A stretch of DNA of 64,000 nt from Lithospermum erythrorhizon. Its lineage: Eukaryota; Streptophyta; Magnoliopsida; Boraginales; Boraginaceae. Of the stretch, positions 1-11,500 are shown one piece after another. Location: positions 1,488,001-1,552,000 of the forward strand of contig JADFUC010001925.1 of NCBI GenBank assembly GCA_019722365.1, read 5' to 3'. Each line of letters starts with the position of its first letter. Position 1 is the stretch's first letter. Made by a program: the position numbers and the translations under genes. The notes under the pieces were generated by a model. The model worked only from the letters and a program-made list of their open reading frames with translations. It was not told where the DNA came from and made no database searches.

Positions 1-1103
1 CTAGGGACGATCAATAATAGGTACTCCTCATTGTTACAAACAACTATTTTAAAATCCTACCATTCATAAAATAAGTGAGTTTTAATCGTCTTAAGATTCT
101 CCGTCCTAATAAGTAATAACCATACACTCTACAAAACCATCAAAGATTCCAAGATTTTCTTGTTGTCAACGAACTGTCATCTTTAACATTAACATTAAAA
201 TGTTCCACTATTATATTTTTGAAGAGTCTCCAGTCTAAACATAGTAAAGGCTAGTCGGATAATATGCAATCTAATGATAACAAGAAGGTTATTTTCAAAT
301 TGATCGAACTATTATCTTAAATTCACACAAAACAGTAATCAAACGTTGTTGGCATATCTAAAAATCCTCCATCATCTGAACTACCATGACCATATCAAGA
401 ACACAATCAAAAGATCACAAATAATCTATTATGTTTGCAACTCAAGAACTGAACAATTATTTTTTAACACATGCAATAATATACTATCATCTTATGAGTA
501 TTTTATGATGTCTCCAAAGTCCAGACATATATATGCATAAATAAAAGAAGTATTTTAAACGAAACTTACTTGATTGAGTTGAAATTTGCAGAGAAAAGTG
601 ATAAGTTCATATATATTAAGATATTTATAGTATGATGAAGTAATAAATGCATGCGCATATTCTATTTGACATGAAAGAGAATCTAGAAGCTAAAAAGAAA
701 CACACAGGTGTAACATAAACAAGTGATATTTATGTTTTATTTCTTTCTGGGAATATTCAAATCTTAAACTCAATCAAGGTAACGGAGGTTGTGGCTTCTT
801 GAAAAAAATATTAAACTGTTTCTTTTTGTCTTTTCATTACCTATACTCCTATACCATGCTTAAATAAGGGTTTGTTTTCATTAGTTTGATTGGAGAGGTG
901 GACATTTTGGGACCCACATTGTATATTTAATAATGACAACAATGTCCACTACTCAATTGTATTGTGGAGATATATTATTCATTTTTTATCTTCTATTTAT
1001 TTATTTAGTAAATGTCTTTTGTTTGGTATCTTGAAAGGGCAACCCCTTTTAAAATTATGTTAGTTTGAAGAGGTGATGTTATCTCTCCTCAGACACATGA
1101 GTC
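1..1103. other. AT-rich intergenic, no gene seen
   Basis: No reading frame with plant protein character, no RNA gene and no clear repeat structure could be supported here. A short 64-codon ORF at 346-540 has no recognisable motif and AT-driven composition, so it is not called. Confidence 0.6.
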
Positions 1104-1329
1104 ATGAGGGTTGATTATGTGTGTATAAGGTGGTTAAAGTCGGTGGAGTAGATAGAAACATAGTCATGAGATTATATGGGTTCGATTACTTACTATCAAC
1201 GATTTCTTGATAAAGTCTGTCGCACAGTGCTGCTTGAAATTTATTAAATCGAATTCGGTGTGGTTTCTGAAGTCTTGCTTAGAGAGTAGCGATTACAAAT
1301 TCTAGTTAAAAAAAATGAGGGTTGATTAT
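1104..1329 (+). mobile_element. tRNA-derived SINE with 15-bp target-site duplication
   Basis: A 196-bp body (1119-1314) is flanked by exact 15-bp direct repeats ATGAGGGTTGATTAT at 1104-1118 and 1315-1329. The body has a pol III A-box-like stretch (GGTTAAAGTCGG, about 1131) and a B-box-like GGGTTCGATTAC about 50 bp downstream. It ends in a run of eight A directly before the second repeat. These are the hallmarks of a SINE inserted by target-primed reverse transcription in plus orientation. The B-box departs from consensus at its end, so the copy is probably not active. The family was not identified. Confidence 0.8.
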
Positions 1330-1572
1330 ATTGTAAAATAGAATGAAAAATGAATATGTGTTGGTGAGAGAGTGTGACGATTATACAACAGATTTTTTGT
1401 CTGTTATATATGCTCCTTTCTCGTTGTGTTAAAGGTTAATTCATTTTTTCTTTTTTCATATCTATGATATTTCTTTAAAAAAAATTAACATTTTTCCATA
1501 CATTTATTGACATGCTATGGCATTTGCATTGTGGAGGAGGATTTGTGTGTTCTCATGGATACAGGATATAGT

Positions 1573-1856
1573 AAACAAAACCATCTCTTACGTTGATACT
1601 TATTTCAGCGTAAAGGCCTTCCGTGCAGTTAGTCATCGTATGTGAGGAGGTGCTCAGAGATGTGTGTGCCTCGAGGCAGTCGCCAATGCTTCCCATACCA
1701 CGGCTTGACGTAAGCGGGGTAACCCATGACAGAAGCGCGTCCCCGAATTAATGGCAATGCTGGCATTGCAGGGGGGGTCAGCTGCCTTGATCGCAGTGCA
1801 GCATGAAGAGACGTCCGTGTCGGTTGAGATGCGCCGTGGACAAAACAAAACCATCT
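1573..1856. mobile_element. 256-bp GC-rich insertion flanked by 14-bp direct repeats
   Basis: A GC-rich block (1587-1842) stands out from AT-rich surroundings. It is bounded by exact 14-bp direct repeats AAACAAAACCATCT at 1573-1586 and 1843-1856, which are read as a target-site duplication. There is no poly(A) tail, no terminal inverted repeat and no obvious A/B box. A colinear, inverted relative lies at 36027-36284. A minus-strand ORF (1654-1929) covers most of it but shows no known domain. Retroposition is inferred from the TSD length only. Confidence 0.65.
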
Positions 1857-1929
1857 TATATATATAAGTAGAGGTTGAGTCGTCTATACTTTTTGAGTTC
1901 ATTCTTGTGTATAGGAGGAGATAAATCAT

Positions 1930-3379
1930 TAAATCAAAAGTTGTCTCTTCATTTTAGGTAAGTAGCAAAAGATGATGAAGAAATCAACTTTACAAAACAA
2001 GGATAAACTTGTCCAACAATACAAGCAATGTCATGCTAGCCATGAGTCAAGTATAGGAATGATAAAAGTCACAAAAGAATATATGAAATTAGTAAGGTGC
2101 AATAATTGATTGATCTGTGCATTTGGGACACTTCATCACAACATCTTAGGTGTCCTCAAAAGTGTAGGACCCACATGAGCAACTATCATGGTTTGGTCTC
2201 CACGTGTTGGGCCAATCCCAATCTCTGGTTGATGACTCAATGGTATATGTTGTGGGCCCCAGAAGGGTGCTGTCCTGGCGTTGGGTGACAATTCCCACCA
2301 ACGGCTACTCTCCATGAAGCAAGACGACAACCCTAAATGACCCCTTCCATGAAGAAGACAATTAACTTCCACTTGTCCCTCCTCCGCTCGATTAGTGAAG
2401 GTAAATTACGATATAAATGTTCATCTGATGAAGGAAGCGTCGCGCGATAATTGTGTGATGTTGAGAAATTGTGAAATGTCGCCGAGGCAGATTAAAGTAG
2501 CCCTTGCATCTGCGATCTTGGCTATGTCAGTGAGATATAAATTACGATACTCAAAATGGTCCGTACATCACTAAACGGCGTTTGATGTTTATAAAGACTC
2601 ACTCACGTTAAAGTTGATTAGCAATTGAAGGTCTCGATTATCGAAAACATAACTAATTAAACGCGGATAAACTGAATAACTTATTACTCATTCGCGTGTT
2701 TGTTAACAGTTAAATTCCATATATTAATATTCTATAAAGAACTCGTCCATAACATGTTATATAACTACTCATCATTTGTTATGTATATTAAATTTTTTCA
2801 GTAAAATATCTTAATATCATTTCTACGATTATGGAGGCTTAAGCCATTCTGAACATATATATCGCGAAGAAAATAAATCGATGGATATGCCTCGGTGGTG
2901 TTCGGTGCATGTGAAGCGCCGCCGTTTACCTTCTGGCTTGGGATCGGCGTCAACATGGGGGAGTTTGAACCATAAATGATTGTAAGAAATTTGAGGTGGC
3001 GCTAATGTACGTCAAAATTTTCAGCCATTGAACACGAAATTAACTATTAAGTCTAGACTATTAAGTCCAATTTGTATTACTATGTCAAATGACTATTAAG
3101 TCTAGACTTTGTCCAACCTCTTCAAGTTCGTTTCATAACTTAGATCATTTTATGGGAATTTGAGGCATGTAGTGACATAAAATTATGTACACAAATAAAA
3201 TATAAACCAAAGTCGATTATGTCTAACATATCTAGAGTGGTCAAAATCAGTAAATGTATTCTACGTCTTGTTTTGTATATGTATCGGACTATCGGTAAGA
3301 TCATCCTTAGTATAAGATTTGGTATACACAACTAATTCACCATGATAACAAATCATGTAATATGATTTTCTTTAGGAAT
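1930..3379. other. Intergenic, no gene seen; GC-richer island at 2100-2400
   Basis: No gene can be supported. The 2100-2400 stretch is GC-richer and carries a G-box CACGTG (2201-2206) and a TGGGCC-type motif near 2253. It could be a decayed promoter, but no coding region follows it. Opposing short ORFs (2106-2288 plus, 2136-2372 minus) overlap each other and carry no recognisable domain. Confidence 0.45.
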
Positions 3380-3511
3380 ATCATAACTTTTGTGTTAACC
3401 AAGACTTCTAGCCTAATAGTTATCACTTTCATATAAAAAGTTTTGGGTTCGATCTATAAATAAATTTTATAGAACATTCTCTTTCTGGAAAAAAAAAATC
3501 ATAACTTTTGT
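3380..3511 (+). mobile_element. Short SINE with poly(A) tail and 14-bp TSD
   Basis: A 104-bp body (3394-3497) lies between exact direct repeats ATCATAACTTTTGT (3380-3393 and 3498-3511). It contains a tRNA-like GCCTAATAGTTATC (A-box region), a B-box-like GGGTTCGATC at about 3447, and a terminal A-tract immediately before the second repeat. Size and layout fit a short tRNA-derived SINE in plus orientation. Confidence 0.8.
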
Positions 3512-4537
3512 ATTTATTATTGATTCAGTACTAATACAAATGCAAGAGAGTTAGACAAGTCATTATGAAATAATCATATTGCTACCACATATAGAAAATA
3601 ACTTCCCATAATCAGATATGGTAAAATATGAGAGATATGATCAAGAATATTGATTTGTTATTATTCTCTAACATTGATATTAACACTATAAATAGAAGCA
3701 ATATTGCTTAGCCAGAGGAGCACCAACAAATTTGATATACTTTTTGCAGTCACAAATTTTGTTTAGAAAATCTCGATTAAATATGTGGAGTTTCAACTGA
3801 TTAGTCATCATTTCATTTGTTCTTCTTTTCTTGGGGTCATTTCAATGTTGGGTATTGTTAATTGTAACGATCCGCCCGAGGTGCGACCGCCACGGGGTTG
3901 GGATTTAAATTAAACTGACATAAATATCGTCCTTAAATCTGTCTGGACCAAAAGAATGAAGGAAAAATCTGACGTAAGCATGCGGAATGGTGATCTGAAA
4001 CTGATAACAAATATTACACTTCACAATTCCTTCAATCGTATAAATCATATACAACACGTTTTCTAAATACATACTTTGACATAACACAAGGTACATACTG
4101 AAGACTGTTGAGGATATCCTAGCCACCCAAATCTCGAATCATGATTTACTCGATTCATCGCCACAAATGATGCTTCAATGGCGACTCTTCTTGAACAATA
4201 AACAGCTGGGGGCTATAAAATAGAAGGGTGAGCTTGTCGAATCCTAAGTAATACTCGTGAAGGTCGTATTCAACCGCACGTATAAACATGTAATATCATA
4301 ATTAAGTGATAATTACTTTCATTATATTTTATCATAATTATTCATATCACTAGTCAGCCTCCATATGAAAATACAATCAACTTACAAAATAATTCAATAA
4401 TATTAGATAATACTATAATATCAAATAGCTCAATATAATATATTATCCTTACAAAATCAAGAACTCCCGATATATGTAAATATGATAAGCTACATTAGGG
4501 CCACTTATTAGGGTCTACTCCCCTTTACAATAGAAGA

Positions 4538-4830
4538 AAGTTCAACGTCACTCGTTGCTTCTACTCCAACAAACGAGGACAAATAATGTAATAATCAACG
4601 TCACTCGTTGCTTACTCAATGACGAAGACAAATAATGTAATAATCGCGGCGTCCTTTGGGTTAAACTACACTCAATGACGAGGACCTGATAATGTAATAA
4701 TCAACGTCACTCATTGCTTCTACTCCAGCAAAAGCGAGGGACCAAACAATGTAATAATCGCGTTACGTTACTTACACTCAGTAGCTTGAGGACCAAATAA
4801 TGTAATATTGATTACCGTTGTTTCTACTCG
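4538..4830. repeat. Minisatellite, five units of about 48-58 bp
   Basis: The core AATAATGTAATAAT recurs (with variants) near 4582, 4630, 4688, 4746 and 4796. Copies are separated by variants of CAACGTCACTCGTTGCTTCT. The array lies inside the solo LTR. Confidence 0.75.
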
Positions 4831-4917
4831 ACAAGCGGATAAATCGAATAAATGCAAACATAAAGAACTAACGGAATAGAGTTCACTTTCCTTGTCGCAT
4901 TTTAGCTAAATCATATG

Positions 4918-5045
4918 ACCGTTGCTTCCATTGAATACCGGACTATGTGGCCGTTGATTCTAACAAATACCGGACACACATGCCGTTGATTTACGAATAC
5001 TGGTGATCCTATGAGACCGTTGATTCTAAAGAATACTGGACATAT
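4918..5045. repeat. Four degenerate units of about 32 bp
   Basis: CCGTTGATTCTAA followed by AATACCGGAC-like sequence recurs at about 4918, 4950, 4982 and 5016. It directly follows the larger minisatellite within the solo LTR. Confidence 0.65.
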
Positions 5046-7134
5046 CCCATCATAAGTCACAACTCAAATCATATCTACTTTCATAATATTGTCATATCAT
5101 GACATCATGCTAATACATTACCATCTCAATATCACTAAATATCATCGTAATCTCAAAAATTTCTCAATACATCTATCTCATCATTTATCATCATCATGTT
5201 ACCATTTTTTTTTATATATTACTATCAATCATAACTTCACAGTACAATCAACCCATCAACATATTCCTAATACATATACTATTATTTCAAGCTACTACCA
5301 TCAAGTAATTAATCAAGTTGTCATCATACTCCTATCAAAACATGTCCCGATATCTAAATGCTACAACCATGAATTATACAATACACATATGGATAATATC
5401 TAATTTATATAACCCATCTTATGATAATGTTAATATCACCTTATTATTTACTTCTCATATCATCACTTCCTGTGACTCAACATCATATCAACTTTCATAA
5501 TCTTACCGCATTCTGCTCGTCATATTTATCTTACATAACATCGTAAATCTGACATCACATATTGGCATCGATATCACTTATGATTCATTTTCAATATTTA
5601 AATGCAAATCCTTTAATATTATCAACCAAATAATTTATTCATTTCTATTCATTACATTCATAAACACATATAATCTCATTTAACGATTTATTTTTATAGC
5701 ATTAACTCTTTTATCGTACTAGTTATTTATTACCTGATTTAACTTTGTGCAAATATTAAATCATTGATTTTATAATATCCTTTTTAATAATACAAATAAT
5801 GAATTAAAATTAAGTAACATACCGAGTATATAAGAGGAGAAAATATCATACCATCATATTATGAGTTTTGATAACTGACAATATACCACCATAGAAAAAT
5901 AACTGATAGCCTTTATTTTATTCTTTGTTTCCGTTAGTTTTGTTATATGTAATCAAATATTATGAAAGTTGAATTTTGGGTGGTTAGTTACTAAAAGGGT
6001 AAAATAGGAGGAAACCGAAAGTTAGGCTTCGGCTTGCCAACCTTGATAGGACCCCTTAGACATTATATATAGTATAGATATAGATATAGTCGAATCATAA
6101 TATCACCAATCTGTAACATTCCAATATCTCATATATTGATATTCAACCTAGTTTCTCACTACAACCAATTAGTTTAATCAACCCATTCTCATGCTTAAAC
6201 ACGTATACCATTATATCACACTAATATAATCAAGATCACATTTTACTAAATCTCATCTCAATAAATATCTTTCCATGTATCCACCTCATTAATTATCATA
6301 TCAACATATTTATAATCCTTTTAATAGTTATCCACTTACAACAATCCAAAATATACAATACACATATATATGAAAGATTATAAAGTGTGATATGAGTACT
6401 AGCTTTCTAGTCGAATAAATATCAACAACTTTACTACTTCAATCACCTATTAGATGTGACACTTTCATGTGAAAACATGAAGCAATTTTAAGGTTGAGAT
6501 TTAAGAGAGAATCGCATAAAAAGAAAGAAAAATTTTTAGGAAGGGGAAGGGAGTTAGCAAGTAGGAGAAAGGAGAAGAAAATTTTGTGTAGTTCCTTTTC
6601 TTTAGTTTTATACTGTTTATAGAAGTAAAATTGCTTAGCATGAAGTAGTCTATGTGAGCGAGGTGTCAGAAAAACAGTAGGAGGTGTCTGACAAACAGCT
6701 GGCGATGTGTCTAATTTTTCTTTCTTAGCAGGAGGAAAGATGGTAATCTTGGCTGTCTGACACAGCCACGGATTCGAGTTTGTTTTAAATGAAGCGTCTT
6801 CGATTATTCTTGAATCATAAAATTCGGGTTATTTCATTAATATACTATTATTATTGACTTCATATTTTAACATTCAAATAATAATTGTATTAGGATTTAT
6901 TGACTTCTAAAATATCATCATATTTTTGTTATGTAAAATGATATTATATTTGTAAGTATATCACATTTTCAAAAAAGCAAATAGAATCGTGCATCACTAA
7001 CGTTTCTTCAAATACTCATTATGGTCAATCTCATTTTGAGTTGTGTTACCATTCTCCATCTTTGTAAATGTAGCATTATTGTTGACGACTTCAACATATA
7101 TTAACATTTTGATTTATTTGTTGTTACAGAGTTG

Positions 7135-7308
7135 ATGTTAAATAAAATATTGTACTTCTACATTTTCAAAAATTACCGGGATGCAGATTGTTTTTATGAA
7201 GTTCTTGGAACTTGTCCAGCAAGCAAAATGCCTAAAAATTGTAGATGCAACCCCAATGGAAGAACTTGCACCTGTCAAGTTCAAGTTGTTTGTCCTTCTT
7301 CTTGTTAG
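7135..7308 (+). CDS. Small cysteine-rich peptide ORF (57 aa), function unknown
   Basis: An ATG-to-TAG ORF of 57 codons ends in a 39-residue cysteine-rich segment. Its eight cysteines are spaced C-x7-C-x8-C-x1-C-x6-C-x1-C-x5-C-x3-C, and the last Cys is the final residue. This density is unlike the surrounding AT-rich DNA and resembles secreted plant cysteine-rich peptides with disulfide-stabilised folds. The 16 residues upstream (MLNKILYFYIFKNYRD) are hydrophobic/aromatic but make a poor signal peptide. The Cys-rich part may instead be exon 2 behind a phase-1 intron ending in the AG at about 7183, with a signal-peptide exon near 7021 (MVNLILSCVTIL...). I do not recognise the family. It could also be a relic. 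Confidence 0.45.
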   Translation: MLNKILYFYIFKNYRDADCFYEVLGTCPASKMPKNCRCNPNGRTCTCQVQVVCPSSC

Positions 7309-8555
7309 AATGAATTTTTGCCATCGTCCTTAATTGAGAGATTGAATAAATGTCGTTGTTAGAACTAGAATTATCACAATTGTTGAAAATTTTAGTTTAT
7401 GTAAGACGAAATTATTGTAACATTTAAGTTAACACGATGTATGGAATATGATAAGTTTCAAATTCTTTTGTTAGATCTCATTTCCTGAGATATATAACTA
7501 GTAATTGAGTGTTAGAAATATGAAACCCAACAATGAGTGGGTTATTTTATACATATGAGTAAACAAATATTAATGCGTCAAATATTGATACATAACATTC
7601 ACAGATCATATATTTGCAAAAAGTGTAAATATTTGCTTCAAAAATCTAAAATATAATTTGTTGAAGTGGAAAACTGATGAGAAATGAATTTTGATGAGAA
7701 ATGAATTTTGAAACTTTTCTCTAATACTCCGTACAATTCTTGTTAAAAAGGAGAACATATAATCCTTTCAATTTTGGTGCAATGAGGAATGTACGTTTTG
7801 GTGATAGCAGCGTGTATGATCTTATCTGTTGGTTTTAAGCTATCTTTAGCGTTAGAATACAAATATCTTCTACAAAAACTTGAGCTTAGCGAAAATATAT
7901 GTATATATTATATATATATATTTTTTTGAAAAATAAATTATAGTTTGAAAATGTGTATATCGTATTTATTCATGTACTCTATTGACAAATATTTAAGTAT
8001 AAATATATTCTAAATACTGAATTTTATGTTAAGAATTTGTAAATCTCATATTTAAAGTACATGAGTACTTTAAGCACATATATTTGAGTACAAAAGTACT
8101 CTAAATAATGTGTTTTAGTTGCAATATATGATATTCAAATTACAAATATACTCTAGTCACACATTTGAGTACAAAAGTACTCCAATTGCATTCTAGTTTC
8201 AAAAAATACATTCAATTCTTTGTCAAGAATGGTTATTAAAACGACAACAAAATTATAATGATAAAATTAACCATTATTTTATAGTTATACTCAAATTAAT
8301 AAATTTCATTAGTATTAAAAAGAAAAAACCAATTTAATTTCATTTCGTCCTCTTCACACTTCGTTACTATCTTCCAGTTTGTGACTATAATCTCCATAAA
8401 TCACATCGATTTTTTTATAATTTCCACAAATTAAATTAAACTATAAAAGTTACAAAATATTTTACCTATATAAATAAATTTAATTATTATAGTATTAAAT
8501 AATTAGATCTTGTTTAGGAATTTGGTTTTTTTGGGCAATTAATTTGGGTCTAGTT
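7309..8555. other. Intergenic / LPAT2 upstream region
   Basis: No gene seen. Near 8075-8200 the sequence TTTGAGTACAAAAGTACTC occurs twice, a short local duplication. A TATA-like TATATAAATA at 8467-8476 lies 80 bp before the LPAT2 start codon and is the best core-promoter candidate, although AT-rich DNA makes chance matches likely. Confidence 0.5.
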
Positions 8556-11500
8556 ATGGCGATTGCAGTTGCTGCTGTTGTCGTTCCACTAGGGGTCCTC
8601 TTCTTCGTTTCTGGATTGTTTGTTAATTTTATTCAGGTTAAAAATTGTTTTATTTATTTATTTTAAATTTGGTATTTTTAGTTTTTTTTTTGGAATTTAA
8701 TTAGAAATATGGTTTGATGTTATTGGTTTTAGAGATTTGAGTTGTTTTTGCTCGTGCCCAATTGTTAATATTTCATGTTTTTGAATAAATGAGGAATCTT
8801 TTGTGTTTTTATTGGAAATGGACCCGTCCCACGTTAAATATGTTGAATTATATGAGGTAGTTTATGTGGTTATGGGATAGTGATGATTGGTTTTAGGGTG
8901 GGGAACCCCTGAATTCGTAACAGTTTCAATTGCTTAATGTGTCATTTTGGTAATATGTCAAATCATACGAGGTAGTTTGTATGCTTTATATGGTCATGGG
9001 ATACTGATAGTTGGTTTTAGGATGGAACTCGTGAATTCGTAACAGTTTCGATTGCTAATGTGTCATTTTGTTAATGTCAAATCATATGAGGTGGTTTATA
9101 TGGTTTTGGGATAGTGCAATTGATTTCAGGGTGGAATCTGTGCCTTTTAACAGTTTAGTTTGCTTCCTTTGTGATTGGGCTGGTTTAAAGTTTGGTTGTT
9201 GGCTGTCCCAGTGTATTTTGATATAGTTATGAGTTAGTGACAATTGGTTTTAGTGTGGAACCAGTGAATTCCTAGCAGTTTCGATTGCTTTATGTGTGAT
9301 TATGATCGATTAAAGTCTGGTTTTTATAGTTAAGTGTATTTTTATTTGCATAGTTAATTTAGTTTGGTTTTGGAACATTTTGCAGGCGATCTTTTTTATC
9401 ACTGTACGCCCATTTTCAAAGAACACATACAGAAGGATAAACAGGTGGGTTGCGGAGCTTCTGTGGTTGGAGCTTGTTTGGATTTTTGATTGGTGGGCTG
9501 GTGTTAAGGTAATATTACCACAACCATAGTACTCTGTTCTGGTCATAGATTATATTGTAGATGATGTTTAGCCTTCTGTTGGGTGATGGTTGCCTTGTGA
9601 AAGAAATGGAGATACTGAAGACAGTGTTAGGAATTTAGACAGTGTTAGGAATTTAAATTGGTCAAGTTCATTGTTATTATATTGTAGTGAACCACAATGT
9701 AAATTAGTGTGTGTGGAGTAGTCCATGTTTATATGGAAATGGACAGAACTATTATGTTGTTAGTATGAGGAGATGAAGAACATAAACGATGACTTGCTGC
9801 TCGTTGGCATTTTGAATCCTCTTTGGTGGGTTTTGAATTTGATTGAAGTGAGTTTCTTTAGTTCTCGGGGATGTATGTGTAATATTATCTTCCGTTGAAT
9901 TACCTACTATCAATGTTAATAGAAAATGAACTCTGGTATAATCAGATCGTAATTCGTATACCACTTCAGATGTTCCCCAAAATTATCCGCCACAGGAGTC
10001 TCGACTCAAAGTAAACCTTTTACTTGTGAAAAATTGACTTAAATTTTGCTTGTGATTCTGTAACATATCAGGAAATTGTGTACCTTTATTGTTCAGGTAG
10101 AATTGTTCACCGATGCAGAAACCTTTCGTTTAATGGGTAAGAACTTATTATCCATGAATACTAGTGCTTCAGTTTATGGATTATTTTATTTAATAGTCTC
10201 AAGGTGGCTTACATTCATCAGGTGAAGAGCATGCTTTGGTCATATCTAATCACAGGAGTGATATTGACTGGCTCGTAGGATGGATCTTAGCTCAGGTCTG
10301 AAAACGACATATTTCAGGATTTCGGTAACTCTGCATGTTGTGCACTGATGCTTATATGGTTTGAGTTATAGCACTATGTGAGACCGATGTTTCATGTTAC
10401 TCGTATTATTCATTTTGCTGGTTTATTGATTCCATGACCTTCAAATGACAGAGATCTGGATGCCTTGGTAGTTCTTTAGCTGTGATGAAGAAATCATCAA
10501 TATTCCTTCCAGTAAGTCTTTTTGACACATAACTATCCAGTAGTATAATTGAAAGATGGCCTTCACATTTGAATGAAGTGACTTTGTTGTGAGAGAACAG
10601 TTTCAATCTAAAAAGTACTTCCATACTTCAAATATTATGATTGTCTCAAAGAATGCCTTTGTTTGGAGGCTATTGTCTTTCCTGAAGGAAATATAAGACC
10701 ACAACTTGGTTGCTGAGTTAAACTACTGTATTGCTATTTAACTAGTTCAACTGAAGCCAATTGTCCCCACTTTCTGGGGGGTGTGGCTAAATGATTTAGG
10801 GGTTCCGGGTTCCCTCACATTCGCGATTGATGAACTTCTGCAGCCAACCAAGAAAATAAATTGGGTGTCTATTTTTCTTGTAACATACAGCGTGAAATAG
10901 TTTATTCGCTCAAAATTTGCTAATATTAACTGTATTTCTGCTTATTGAATTAGCTTAGTGTTTTCATAATGTTATGATCTAACCAATAATTAGAATTGCT
11001 ATTGTGATACTGGGATGACTAAGATCTTGTTGCAATATGCCAGGTCATTGGTTGGTCTATGTGGTTTTCTGAGTATCTCTTTCTTGAAAGAAGCTGGGCG
11101 AAGGATGAGAACACATTGAAGGTAGACATGAGTTGCGTTAAACCCTCAGAATATTTGTAACTCTAAAAGCAACAATTTACACAGTGATGCAACCTGTTTG
11201 GTTCTTAAACTTATCATGCACTACAAAAAAAAATTTCAGCTTGGTCTTCAACGGCTTAAGGACTTTCCTCAACCCTTCTGGCTAGCTCTCTTTGTTGAGG
11301 GAACCCGCTTTACTCAGGCAAAGCTTTTAGCTGCTCAGGAATATGCAACTTCAACAGGATTGCCTGTTCCAAAAAATGTTTTGATTCCTCGTACGAAGGT
11401 TAAATTCTAATTACATTTCCCGAGAATGAGAATTGTATTCTTTAATATTATTTCTCTATTACTTTTACATAATACTTTCTAGTAACATTAACTAACAGAA

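Larger units (their letters stand above)
3863..6836. mobile_element. Solo LTR, 2,974 bp, TSD TTAAT
   Basis: The element begins TGTAACGATCC and ends GGGTTATTTCA, giving the canonical TG...CA ends. It is flanked on both sides by the 5-bp sequence TTAAT (3858-3862 and 6837-6841), as expected for an LTR-retrotransposon insertion. No gag, protease, RT or integrase coding sequence is present between the ends and there is no second LTR, so it is read as a solo LTR left by recombination. Two blocks of internal tandem repeats occur in its first half. ORFs inside (for example 5089-5403) are AT-rich and have no domain. Superfamily is not determined; the length suggests a Ty3/gypsy-type LTR. Confidence 0.8.

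Noticed and set aside
1119..1314. tRNA gene, because of the GGGTTCGATTAC box
   Set aside because: No acceptor stem pairing and no anticodon arm; a TSD and poly(A) show that it is a SINE.
1587..1842. 5S rRNA- or 7SL-derived origin of the 256-bp insertion
   Set aside because: Compared by eye with the plant 5S and 7SL features I know; no matching blocks beyond a few bases.
1654..1929. 91-codon minus-strand ORF over the GC-rich insertion
   Set aside because: Openness follows from GC-rich composition; it runs across the TSD into flanking DNA, and the related insertion at 36 kb does not keep the frame.
5089..5403. 104-codon ORF with His/Ser/Tyr-rich composition
   Set aside because: Lies within the solo LTR in AT-rich sequence, with no domain and no conservation evidence.
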